From: Hemibagrus wyckioides
Lineage: Eukaryota > Chordata > Actinopteri > Siluriformes > Bagridae
Direction of reading: 5' to 3'
NCBI RefSeq assembly: GCF_019097595.1
Contig: NC_080731.1
Location: 21,743,366-21,807,365 of the forward strand
DNA length: 64,000 nucleotides
Positions 55,273-64,000 of this stretch are shown piece after piece. Numbering within the stretch: position 1 is the stretch's first letter; each line of letters begins with the position of its first letter. Under the pieces are notes generated by a model. That model searched no databases, was not told the origin of the DNA, and saw only the letters and a program-made list of their open reading frames with translations. The position numbers and the translations under genes were made by a program.

Positions 55273-55607
55273 GCTGTAACTCCTAATGTTCCAATAAATT
55301 TCTCTTTTCTATTTCCAGTCTCAGTGTGGTTATTACGCTAACACGCTACTATTAATAATTCTGCATGATTATTATAAAGATTATGATTATCATAAAGGTT
55401 ATACCTGATTATTATAGACTTGTATTGATCAAAGCCAACTACTTAATCAATGGCTAAATAATTCTTGATAGATACACACTACTTTTAGGCAGAATATTGC
55501 TAAGTCAGAGCTTAGAGCATTGAGTACATTATTTTTTAAGCTACTTTTAAAATTCAAAGCTGGGTATGTTATTTTTCTCTGACAAGATATTTATAATAAC
55601 GTCTGTA

Positions 55608-56104
55608 TAGTGGTACCTCGGTGTTCGACCTTAATTCGTTGCAAACGTCTAGTCGAATACTGATTTGGTCAAAAACAGTATTATTTTTCTCCATAGGAAA
55701 TAATGTAAAACGAATTAATGTTTCAAATTAAACTTTTCTCTTGGCAACACTGATGCCTGATTTCCCCTTTTTCGGAGACATGGCTACTGAAATTATACCA
55801 TAGAAGATAGCGTGTTATAATACAAGCGTTATAATACAAGCACTCATAGATGATACTTTCAGAACAGATGACCCACATAACTGCTTCATCTCTATTGTCT
55901 ACACCAGGGTACGCTGCATGGAATGTGTGTGCGTCATGGGCGTCACTAGGACCTTTTTTGGGGGGGGGGGGGCTAACATTTCTACTGTGCACAAATTGGT
56001 GATCTCCTCAGTCCCTTTTAAATTTCATATGAAAACAGCGGCAGACTTCGGCTCCTCTCCGTCTTTCAGTGCGTTCTTCAAACTGCAGGGGTGTGTGTGT
56101 GTGT

Positions 56105-56135
<31 letters not shown>

Positions 56136-56598
56136 ATCAGGAAGACTCGCATTTGGTTTGTTCAGTACTCAAATGTTATACACATTGAAATAAGTTTACC
56201 ATCCTACCCTGTTAGACAAACCTTTATTTTATTTTATTTATTTAGTTATTTTTTACTATTATACCCTCATTGGGGTCTGAGCCCCCCTTAAATGAAAATC
56301 CTAGAATTGCCCCTGGTGTGCAGTCACAATAGTAATTTTCAGATCAGGTCAAACACAGAAAAATATTTTCGAAAACTGAAAATTTGTGTAGAAAATACAG
56401 TTCACATTAACATTCATTCGAACTTTGTTTGAAATGTTGATATCTGTTACAATCCTGTATGAAAGTAGAACCGGCATTCTTGACAGTCGAGTCGTACACC
56501 GAAAAAATTTTGGTACACCGAGATCAAATTTACTCAAAAATTTTAATAGAATATTGAACATTCGAACACAGGGCTGGTCGAGGACTGAGGTACCACTG
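55608..56598. mobile_element. TIR DNA transposon (TA-flanked), non-autonomous
   Basis: The left end TAGTGGTACCTCGGTGTTCG (55608) and the right end GAGGTACCACTG (56598) are inverted, with TA at 55606-55607 and 56599-56600. The ends match the CAGTGGTACCTCGG-type termini of mariner/pogo-like elements in fish. No transposase is visible in ~990 bp. A smaller MITE is nested at 55934-56317. Confidence 0.75.
55934..56317. mobile_element. Nested hAT-like MITE with a (GT)n tract
   Basis: The left end CATGGGCGTCACTAGGACC and the right end, on the minus strand CCAGGGGCAATTCTAGGATT, are imperfect inverted repeats with G-rich inner sequence on both sides. A G12 homopolymer (55961-55972) and (GT)n near 56091-56134 are inside. 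It lies wholly in the TIR transposon. Confidence 0.5.
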
Positions 56599-56600
56599 TA

Positions 56601-57189
56601 TTTGAAACACGACAGAACCTTAAACACCACAATCATTATAAACCATGACACAGTGACTATGGTGTGTTGCTAAAGGGTTAATTCACCATACTGACATGTC
56701 TGTGATCAGCTCTTCACCAATCATTAGATTCAGTCTGATGAGATACGAAGGAACAGATATATTCTTTAGCTGAGTTCGGTGAGTTAAACTGTGTCACCAC
56801 ACCTTGCCCTAATCTACAAATATGAACTAGAAAAGAGGAACCTATGTGGAAGTCTTCCCCCTCGGGTTGGCCCCCTAGTCTGTCCCTTTTGGTGGTGGAA
56901 CTACGTTGCAATGTGAGACATGAGTCCACATCTTTTCTCCATGGCACAATACCACTGCATCTGTAACTATGTTCGTACGTTGGCACTTCTGAGGTCAATG
57001 ACCTCAGGGTTAGACTTATACACAGAGGCTGCCACAATTTTTGGTTTCATCTGAGTCTCTATCCCAGGTAGCCAGTCTTTCTAAGTTATTCCATAGGCTT
57101 CTATTAGACCATGTGAGGTTAGGGTTAGTTTGAGGCACGGAATGACGTGACATCGAGAAAGACCACCCCTCCTCCAGAGGAAAACTCTA
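56601..57189. other. Gene B intron, no recognised content
   Basis: No convincing reading frame or repeat. The word CCTCAGGGTTAG and a short inverted word TTGACCTC/GAGGTCAA occur near 56990-57010. Confidence 0.55.
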
Positions 57190-58560
57190 CACAGCTGGAC
57201 CAGACAACATTGGCAGAGTGCTCAGGGAATGTGCAGAACAGTTAGTGGATGTTTTTACTGACATTTTCAACATCTCCCTGAGCAGCGTTGTTGTCCCAAC
57301 ATGCCTAAAGACCACCACCATCATCCCCATGCCGAAGAAGTCTCCAGTGTCCTGTCCCAACGACTACTATCCCATTGCACTTACACCCATCATCATGAAG
57401 TGCTTCAAGAGGCTCATCATGAGGCATGTCATGAACCTGCTGCCACCATCACTAGACCTCATGCAGTTTGCATATCATCCAAATGGCTCCACAAATGATA
57501 CCATCAACACAACCCTCCATCTGGCCCTCACACACCTGGACAATAAAGATATTTATGTACGAATGCTGTTCATAACCTTCAGTTCAGCATTCAACACAAT
57601 TATTCCTCAGCACCTGATCGAGAATCTGAGTCTGCTGGGCCTGAACACCTCACTCTGCAACTAGATCTTGGACTTCCTGACTGGGAGACCTCAGTCAGTC
57701 CGGATTGGGAACAGCATCTCCAGCACTATCAAACTGAGCACTGGAGCTCCTCAGGGCTGCGTGCTCAGACCACTGCTGTTCAGTCTGCTGACTCATGACT
57801 CTGCAGCAATGCACAGCTCCAACCATATCATCAAGTTCACCAATGACATGACCATGGTGGGTCTCATCAGCAACAATGATGAGTCAGTAAACAGAGAGGT
57901 GCAGCAGCTAACAGCCTAGTGTAAAGCCAATAACCTGTCTTTGAACGTGGAGAAAATGAAATAGATAGTTGTTGACTTCAGGAGAGCAATTCTCCACTGA
58001 ACACTGACAGGTCCAACATGGAGATCATCAAGAGCACCAAATTCCTTGGCGGAGGACCTCACCTGGTCACTCAACACTAGCTCCATCACCAAAAAAATAA
58101 ACAGCAGCACCTCTACTTCCTTTGAAGACTGAGGAAGGCTCATCTTCCACCTCCCATCCTGACCACCTTCTACAGAGGGACCATCAAGAGCATCCTGAGC
58201 AGCTGCCTCACTGCCTGGTTTGGGAATTGCACCGTATTGGATCACAAGACCCTTCAACGGATAGTGAGGACAGCTGACCATTGGAGTCTCCCCTCAATTA
58301 TGGACATTTACTCCACACGCTGCATCTGCAAAGCAAACAGCATTGTGGATGACCCCAAACACCCCTCACACACACTCTTACACACCCCACACACCCCTCA
58401 CACACACTCTTCACCCTTCTGCCATCTGGAAAGAGGTACCAAAGCATTCAGGCCCGTACAGCCAGACTGCTGAATAGCTACTTCCTTTAGGCAATCAGGT
58501 GTCTCAACGGAGAACTGAACTAGTTTACATGCACAGGTCACCTGAAATATTTTGAACTAC
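57190..58560 (+). mobile_element. LINE copy of the satellite-bearing family, with two satellite units
   Basis: The plus strand reads RT from [20 protein letters not shown] to HHPNGSTN-type palm sequence, [20 protein letters not shown], a TAG at 57663, then [48 protein letters not shown] (catalytic ADD changed to TND), and the tail [20 protein letters not shown]. At 58360-58412 the tail contains two near-perfect copies of the satellite unit (minus-strand of GTGTGTAAGAGTGTGTGTGA), then FCHLERGTKAFRP-type sequence. It is the intermediate state of expansion. Confidence 0.85.
57218..57919 (+). pseudogene. LINE reverse transcriptase with mutated catalytic motif
   Basis: The frame covers fingers, palm and part of the thumb. 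The first catalytic Asp is replaced by Thr (FITFSSAF instead of FIDFSSAF). The second motif reads FTNDM instead of FADDT. Stops at 57663 and 57917 also break it. The protein cannot be active. Confidence 0.8.
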
Positions 58561-58597
58561 TATTTAACTATTATAACTAAAAAATTCTAAAATTCTT

Positions 58598-58945
58598 CCC
58601 TGACAAAGTAGAAGATAAACTGTTTGTTAATGCGCAACTGTGGTTAACCTTCTCTGCTGAAACAGAGAATAAACCACAATCTTCCGTGCCAAAACAGAGG
58701 ATAAACCATTTCTTTCCTACTGAAGCAGAGGATCAACTATTTGTTAACACACAACTGTTGTTAACCTTCCCTGGTGAAGCAAAGGATAAACCAAATTCTT
58801 CTCTGACAATGCAGGGGATAACCAATATTGTTAACAAATGATACAACTGGTGTTAACCTTCACTGCTAAAGCAGAGGATGACCTGTTTGTTAAAACACCC
58901 TCCAGCTGTGTTTAACACTCCTAGCAAAGCAGAGTATAACTTAAA
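58598..58945 (-). repeat. Degenerate tandem repeat in the LTR element leader
   Basis: Eight or so units with GCAGAGGATAAACC and GTTGTTAACCTTC words follow one another. Long (~55 bp) and short (~32 bp) forms alternate. The units differ by many substitutions, so the array is old. It lies between the primer-binding site and the missing coding region. Confidence 0.7.
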
Positions 58946-59040
58946 TACTGATCTGTAGTGGTTCGTTGATAGAGTGACAATCACCAAATCATAGCTAAGC
59001 TGAAGAAATTCAGTCTGGACTGGTTTTAAATGATAAGCTC

Positions 59041-59059
59041 TATCCGGGTCACGGCACCA
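59041..59059 (-). promoter_or_regulatory. Primer-binding site of LTR retrotransposon
   Basis: The 19-nt minus-strand block begins TGGTGCCGTGACC two bases after the LTR 3' end (CA at 59062-59063). TGG is the expected complement to a tRNA CCA end. This form is known from BEL/Pao and related retroelements, which favours that superfamily, but no polymerase is present to confirm it. Confidence 0.6.
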
Positions 59060-59422
59060 TCTGTTGTGAATTCAGGGGACTCGGAATTAGCGTTCAGCAG
59101 GAATGTTTAATTGGAGATCAGAACGCACTGTGGTGGTACTGTACTCATCGAGTCCAGTGAATACAGTCCATACTTGCAGTTTTAAAGACCTTGAGTGGGC
59201 AGGCCTTGAAGGTGTGACAATATAAAAGCCTAGAGATGATACTCTTCAACAAAGAATTGAAACACAGTTCCTGATTACCATCTGCTTTGATCACCATTTG
59301 GTGGTATGAGCTGGGATATGTAAATAATTACTCAAAGAGCAATGTATGTTAGAATATATTTTAGAGTAACCTCAAAATATGTTTTCCTACAAAGTGTTCA
59401 GAGAAATTATAATGACTAAATC

Positions 59423-59461
<39 letters not shown>

Positions 59462-59464
59462 CAG

Positions 59465-59689
59465 TTAAACAGGCAACTGCTACATGTGGTACAGCTTGTA
59501 CAGCAGACAAAAGAAGAGAAAAAGGACACCAGTAATGTGGAAAAGGAGCTCAAACAGCTGAAGGAGCATTACAAGGACACTGAACATTCAGACAAGGTCT
59601 CATTGTTCTGCAGTGACAAAATATCAGAGCTGAACTGGTACAGACTACAGCATGACAAACAACCAATGACTGAGAAAAGGAGAAGAATG
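59465..59689 (+). CDS. Gene B coiled-coil exon 4 (75 codons)
   Basis: Acceptor (GT)n-TGACAG, donor AGAATG|GTATGC, phase 0 at both ends, 225 bp. It reads LNRQLLHVVQLVQQTKEEKK, EKELKQLKEHYKD and VSLFCSDKISELNWYRLQH, then MTEKRRRM. Long form. It is closest in type to gene A exon 5 (LNKRLLHV). Confidence 0.8.
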
Positions 59690-59712
59690 GTATGCTTCCT
59701 GTTTGCTGTTTG

Positions 59713-59713
<1 letters not shown>

Positions 59714-59774
<61 letters not shown>
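59714..59774. repeat. (CA)n microsatellite, about 30 copies
   Basis: The tract begins 25 bp after a donor site (59690). The same intron ends with (GT)n at 60421-60444, giving a complementary pair across 760 bp. Confidence 0.95.
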
Positions 59775-59778
<4 letters not shown>

Positions 59779-60449
59779 GACAGTAGGATTGTGATGATGA
59801 TGTTTCTAACAGTGTGTTATCTTGTTAGAGATTTTCCTCTTTACACTTTATTCTGTTCATCAAATTCATCTGTAGTTTTATTTAAACATCTGTGAACTGT
59901 GGAAGTCCTGTTTCATTCAGTTCACTGCTGAGTTTGGGAAGGGAATGAAAATGGTTTTCTAAACAACAGATAAATATTTAAAAATATACAAAACTGTAAT
60001 GGAGTTCCGTCCTGTGGAGTTTAATTTTAACACACACATTATACAACACACATGCTCACGCACACAAGCTGCCTTCACCTTTGCCCAAACCCTTCCAAGA
60101 CACCGAATCAGCACACAGATTGTTTTCCTTAACAAACCCAATGGACTGGACACTCTGGACACTTGGGTCTCTAAACATCTTTTGTTGGTGTTCCAGTTCG
60201 ACTGGAAAACTGTGCACAGGAAGTCTGATGTAGAATTCTTCATTGTAAAGAAAATGTGATGAAATCTACCTGGACAGGTAGCAGTGCACTGGGACACCTT
60301 GCCCAAGACCAACCTCTGTGTGGAGAAACCTGGACATTTCTCACACTCAGATCCCCGTTTCACTCAGTTTCAGCTCCATTTGTCTTTTATTAACTGACAC
60401 ACTGAACATTGATCACTAAAGTGTGTGTGTGTGTGTGTGTGTGTAACAG

Positions 60450-60674
60450 TTGAACAGTCGATTGCTCCATGTGCACAAGCTCATACAGCAGGCTAAAGAA
60501 GGGAAAAAGGACAGCAGTTATGTAGAGAATGAGATCGATCAGCTGGAGCAGCAGTACTGGATCACTGCGTATTCAGAACAGGTCACAGTGCTCTGTGAGA
60601 TAAAGAGAAAACAGCTGAAGGCAAACGAACCACAGCATGGTAATGATGAATGTCCAGTTCCTATGAACGAAGAG
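60450..60674 (+). CDS. Gene B coiled-coil exon 5 (75 codons)
   Basis: Acceptor (GT)n-TAACAG, donor GAAGAG|GTATGT, phase 0 at both ends, 225 bp. It reads LNSRLLHVHKLIQQAKEGKK, ENEIDQLEQQYW and VTVLCEIKRKQLKANEPQH, then PVPMNEE. Conserved Cys present (VLC). Confidence 0.8.
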
Positions 60675-60834
60675 GTATGTTTCTTATTTGTTCTCTCACT
60701 CACACACACACAGTAACAAATTTGTATTTATGTGTTTATTAACTGCCAAATGTTGAAAAATGTGCGATAAATGATAATGTCTAAGTCACTAAAAATAGTG
60801 CGTGTGTGTGTGTGCGTGTGTGTGTGCACACCAG

Positions 60835-61053
60835 TTGTACAGGCAAATGAAACAGCTTGTACAGCAGGTTAAAGGAGGGACAGTGAAGAAGATCAGTGAA
60901 GTGGAGGAGGAGATCAATCAGCTGGAGCTGCAGCACATGACCAGTGAAGATTTCTCAGTGGTCTCATGGTTCTGCATGGTAATGAGAGCAGAGCTGTTCT
61001 GGTACAGACTACTGAATAGTGACAAAGAACAGCTAATGACTGAGAAAATAGAG
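60835..61053 (+). CDS. Gene B coiled-coil exon 6 (73 codons)
   Basis: Acceptor (GT)n-GCACACCAG, donor ATAGAG|GTAAAC, phase 0 at both ends, 219 bp. It reads LYRQMKQLVQQVKGGTVKK, EVEEEINQLELQH, SWFCMVMRAELFWYRLLNS and EQLMTEKIE. It corresponds to gene A exon 6 (27713), but here the frame is open to the donor and the Cys is kept. Confidence 0.8.
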
Positions 61054-61079
61054 GTAAACACACACACACACATTTATTT

Positions 61080-61412
61080 TAGTTAGATTAGTCATCTAAT
61101 CATCTAACATCTAATTAGATCATTTAGGTTATTTATGTATCTGATCAAAGTAAAGTTAGTCAGATTGTTTGACTTTAACTGACTTGACTATCTGAACTAA
61201 ACTAATTTTAAATACCTGAATAAAGTAAATAACCTGACTAACAGAACTAACCTAAAACACCTGACTTACTTACCTAACTGACCAAAATAACCTTACTGAG
61301 CTAACTGACCTAAAAAACCTTCAACTACAAAACCAGACTAACCTGAACCATCTGATTAAACCAATCTAATCTAAACAACCCACATAACTAACTGAAATAA
61401 GTTGTTTCACTA
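61080..61412 (+). repeat. G-poor TAACC-rich low-complexity tract
   Basis: Words CTAATC, CCTGACTAAC and AACCTAAAC repeat irregularly. The second half matches 28020-28130 after gene A exon 6. It is cut off at about 61412 by the DIRS element. Confidence 0.65.
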
Positions 61413-61766
61413 GGTGTCTTAGGGTGATTATGCCGAGGGAACTCGATGCTGCATCATGACTGATGCTATGGGAACACTTTGTCAAGGAAGTGTGTCTGAA
61501 ACTCTCTGTGCAGACACACCAATTCATTGGCTTGGATAGGACACATGATGGAGAAATATGCACCAGCATGTCCAGATAAGAGAATCTATGTCACATCTAT
61601 TTAGCTTTTTTTGTATTCAGGAAGTGCTCTGCTGTATGTGTGTCAAGTGTCTGTCCGAGACAGGTATGGCTTGGACAGACAGTTTTCTTACGGAGGATGA
61701 CACACATGCTCTTTGTTTGGATGAGGAGCATGCCCGGTTGGCTCTCAAGGGGTCTGGCTGCGTGCA

Positions 61767-62576
61767 TTGCGGGAGATTTCCCTCTCACAAGCTTGGATCC
61801 CATTTGACAGTGTTAACCAGCCAAAACCAAAACTGATTGCATCACAGATCATGTCTGATGACTGGTTTGTGACAATAGACCTTAAGGATGCCTATTTTCA
61901 CATAAGCCTCCAGCCAAAACACAGGAAATTCTTCAGGCTTGCTTTCGGGGGCGAAGCTTACCAGTATCGGGTTCTTCCTTTTGGGCTAGCTCTGCCGCTG
62001 CACACTTTCATGAAGTGCATGGATGCTGTCTTGGTGCCGTTGCATCAACAGGGCATCAGTGCACTCAATTACCTGAACAACTGGCTCATCCTGGCCCACT
62101 CCAAGGCCATGAAAGCTAGTCACCAGGATGCGGTGCTTGCCCATATGAGGTCTCTAGGCCTCAAGACCAACCCAGAGAAGTGTGTGCTTTCTCCATCTCA
62201 GAGTCCCACCTTTTTGGGGGTAATTTGGGATTCCACCATGATGCAGACATGTCTATCTCCTACTCGGGTGGCTTCCATACTGTCAACAATAAATGCTATG
62301 CCTCGGCCTCATGGCGGCAACAGCCAATGTGATCCTTTTGGGTCTGCTTTACATAAGGCTATTCCGGTCCTGGCTCAGAGGTCCGGGCATTCATCCCCTC
62401 AGGCATTCCCTCAGTGTCTTCAGGGTTATGGGTCGTGTGCTTCGTACCCTACATATTTGGACAAGACCCCGGTTTCTGGCCTTGGGTTCCACTCTAGGGG
62501 CATGTCACCTTCGCAGGACTCTTTTGATGGATGCCTCACTTTCGGGCTGGTCTACAGTCTTGGATGCCCCATTTAG
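61767..62576 (+). pseudogene. DIRS reverse transcriptase with YLNN active site
   Basis: The frame reads KPKLIASQIMSDDWFVTIDL, KDAYFHISLQPKHRKFFRLA, AYQYRVLPFGLALPLHTFMK and LNYLNNWLILAHS, then LGLKTNPEKCVLSPSQSPTF. DIRS RTs have a YLDDWL-type catalytic box; here both Asp are Asn. The first catalytic Asp (TIDLKDAYF) is kept. The palm is otherwise well preserved. It is catalytically dead as read. Confidence 0.85.
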
Positions 62577-62600
62577 GGTCTTTGGGAAGGCCCTCAACTC

Positions 62601-62846
62601 TTGTGGCACAAAAATTGCCTGGAGATGAGGGCCATGTTTCTAGCACTGAAACACTTTCTCCCACACCTCAGGGGCTTCCATGTGCTGGTGCACACAGACA
62701 GCACCACAGTGGTTGCTTATATCAACCATCAGGGCGGTCTGCGTTCATGCCTTCTGTTCAAGTTGGCGCAGCAGATCCTGCTCTGTACAGAGACCAGACT
62801 TCTTTCGCTGAGAGCACTTTTTGTTCCAGGGCACATAAATTGGTAG
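62601..62846 (+). pseudogene. DIRS RNase H domain
   Basis: In a frame different from the RT, MRAMFLALKHFLPHLRGFHV is followed by LVHTDSTTVVAYINHQGGL and LRALFVPGHINW. The E..A, HTDS (catalytic Asp) and PG..N blocks fit RNase H of DIRS elements. A TAG follows directly after INW. Confidence 0.75.
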
Positions 62847-63179
62847 GCAAACTTACTGTTAACACTGGTGGTGGAGACTGTCTGGCGGATTTACGGCGGA
62901 GCAGAAGTGGATCTATTCACCTCTGGCCCGTCTGAGCCTGAATGCTTTGGTACAGACCTGGCTAAGGCTGCATCTGTACACCTTTTCTCCTGGTAGTTCT
63001 GCTCCCATAAGTCATAGCCAGAGTGCGCCACAACAGGGTCCACCTTTTTCTAGTGGCTCCTTGCTGGCCCACTCAAGTTTGGTTCACGGACCTTGTCTCC
63101 CTCCTAGATGGTGCCCCTTGGGAGATTTCCATCAGGAAAGATCTCCTGTCTCAGGTGCGAGGGGCAGTTCTTCACCCCC

Positions 63180-63590
63180 ACCCAGAGATGTGGAAGCTCT
63201 GGGTCTGACCCCTGAGGGGGACCAGTTCCTAGAGGCAGGCCTCTCATCAGAGGTTGTGGAGAGTCTGCTGAATGCTAGGGCTCCCTCCACTAGGAAGCTG
63301 TAAGTTCTAAAATGGACGCTTTTTAGTCTCTGATGCACTCAGCACGAGCAGGACCCCGTGCACTGCCTGATTGGTACAGTGCTGGGATTCCTACAGTCCT
63401 GCCTTTTTTGGGATCTGTCCCCCTTTACTTTAAAGGTGTATGTGGCCGCAGTTGCTGTGAACCACTTCCTTGTCCTTGGTGCCTCCCTAGGTAGGCACCC
63501 TCTGGTCTCTCTCTTTCTGCACAGTGCCAGATGTCTGAGGCCTTCCTGCAGACCCTTCCTCCCCTCCTGGGACGTCTCTGGTTGAGGGTT
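63180..63590 (+). pseudogene. DIRS tyrosine recombinase, N-terminal part
   Basis: The plus strand gives FLEAGLSSEVVESLLNARAP followed by STRKL and, after a stop at 63301, PFTLKVYVAAVAVNHFLVLG in another frame. This is the core-binding domain of the DIRS recombinase. The catalytic domain is missing in this copy; a decayed version is at 1620-2094. Confidence 0.7.
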
Positions 63591-64000
63591 ATTGGCCTAT
63601 TAATACCGGCATAATGAGGGATTTTTGGTAGGTTTATAAGGAAACATTGTTTTAGAGCCTGATTTTCTGTATGTCTAAAGAACTGCATGTTTCTTATAAT
63701 TGATCTGCCCTCTTACGAATATTTTTGTGACAGATAGCATATTTTCATTTTCAGAAATTAAACAACTTTGCCCATTTTCTTTTGTTAAAGCTAAAAAATA
63801 TTACAGCTGTTAATGCAGTAAGAACAAACTTTTAAAAATACCTAATTTGGATAGTTAGATTATTGGTATTCCTATTCCTGTTATCAGAATGTGTCACTTC
63901 AGCCATGTTTCGGAAAGCATGTATAATCCTAAATGATCCAGATCACCCACTCCATCTGGATTTAATTCCCCTTCCATATGCCTATAGTTATAGACTACCT
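63591..64000. other. Window end; possible start of another LINE tail
   Basis: A/T-rich sequence with no gene. The last 100 bp read AMFRKACIILNDPDHPLHLD on the plus strand, which resembles the DPxHPLH block near the end of fish LINE ORF2 proteins. This is too short for a firm call. Confidence 0.35.

Larger units (their letters stand above)
53806..55584 (-). mobile_element. LTR-like element copy 2 (TG...CA ends, 4-bp duplication), 1779 bp
   Basis: The element starts TGTCGGAACTCAGAACTCC and ends TTTTTCTCTGACA, with AGAT directly on each side (53802-53805, 55585-55588), a clean 4-bp target duplication. It is an inverted, longer copy of 44460-45513. On the minus strand a degenerate TATA region (near 54055) and AATAAA (near 53972-53977) suggest U3-R-U5, so the whole unit looks like a solo LTR with a very long U3. 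On the plus strand it carries a spliced ORF (54391-55272). No internal viral genes lie beside it. Confidence 0.75.
58560..59395 (-). mobile_element. LTR retrotransposon fragment: LTR, primer-binding site and leader
   Basis: On the minus strand, the LTR (59395-59062) ends in ...CACAACA, followed after 2 bp by TGGTGCCGTGACCCGGAT (59059-59042), which has the form of a tRNA-complementary primer-binding site. The following leader (59040-58560) contains a degenerate tandem repeat. A related LTR lies at 349-694. The internal coding region is absent because LINE sequence lies next to it. Confidence 0.7.
61413..63590 (+). mobile_element. DIRS-type retrotransposon, 3' truncated
   Basis: The left end (about 61413-61560) carries the terminal repeat form GAGGGAACTCGATGCTGCAT, matching 1480-1510 inverted. 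It is followed by gag-like debris, RT (61767-62300), RNase H (62601-62846) and the start of a tyrosine recombinase (63180-63590), where recognisable sequence stops. It inserted just after the last visible gene B exon, in the same orientation. Confidence 0.8.

Noticed and set aside
55918..56136. A 72-codon frame through the G12 run
   Set aside because: It crosses a MITE end, a homopolymer and a (GT)n tract and matches nothing.

Overview
The window is eukaryotic and almost certainly from a ray-finned (teleost) fish. The evidence is spliced immune-receptor-like exons with GT-AG introns, many Tc1-like DNA transposons with fish-type terminal repeats, DIRS and gypsy retroelements, Rex/L2-type LINEs, and very abundant (CA)n/(GT)n microsatellites. 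The species cannot be fixed from the sequence alone. No bacterial-type genes, CRISPR arrays, rRNA or tRNA genes were seen.

The host genes are two paralogous, head-to-tail, plus-strand genes. Gene A is present only as its 3' part: a membrane-spanning exon (878-984), a short basic exon (1169-1198), six repeated coiled-coil exons (6582-27940) and a terminal exon with a stop (31599-31703). Gene B has a signal-peptide exon (40557-40617), two Ig-like exons (46398-46700, 47729-48013), a membrane-spanning exon (48850-48956) and six coiled-coil exons (52156-61053). Its 3' end lies beyond the window. The predicted product is a type I membrane protein with two extracellular Ig domains, one helix, and a cytoplasmic tail built from tandem ~57-76 residue modules. 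Every repeated exon is phase 0 at both ends. Most of their introns start with an (AC)n tract and end with a (GT)n tract. I do not recognise a named family.

Most other sequence is transposon debris inside or between these genes. From left to right: Tc1 end and solo LTR piece (1-694); DIRS remnant (1199-3200); LINE RT and endogenous-retrovirus gag-pro-pol remnants (3246-4545); minisatellite (5137-5470); a minus-strand LINE (7960-25740) holding a ~16.8-kb array of 24/32-bp units (8617-25402); a second LINE (25741-26480); MITE and Tc1 (28777-30722); a Tc1/gypsy/LINE block between the genes (33771-38940); Tc1, gypsy, Tc1, LINE and an LTR-like element in gene B intron 1 (40763-45970); gypsy with a LINE piece (48995-51505); a second LTR-like element with an intact antisense spliced ORF (53806-55584); a TIR transposon with a nested MITE (55608-56598); a LINE (57190-58560); an LTR/PBS fragment (58560-59395); and a second DIRS copy (61413-63590).

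The most interesting observations are four. First, the giant satellite appears to have grown from a few codons of a LINE reverse-transcriptase ORF; two other copies of the same LINE in this window keep only one or two units. Second, a TG...CA-bounded element with a 4-bp duplication carries an open, spliced ORF antisense to its LTR-like promoter. Third, the repeated coiled-coil exons are all frame-symmetric. Fourth, AC/GT tracts pair off across their introns.
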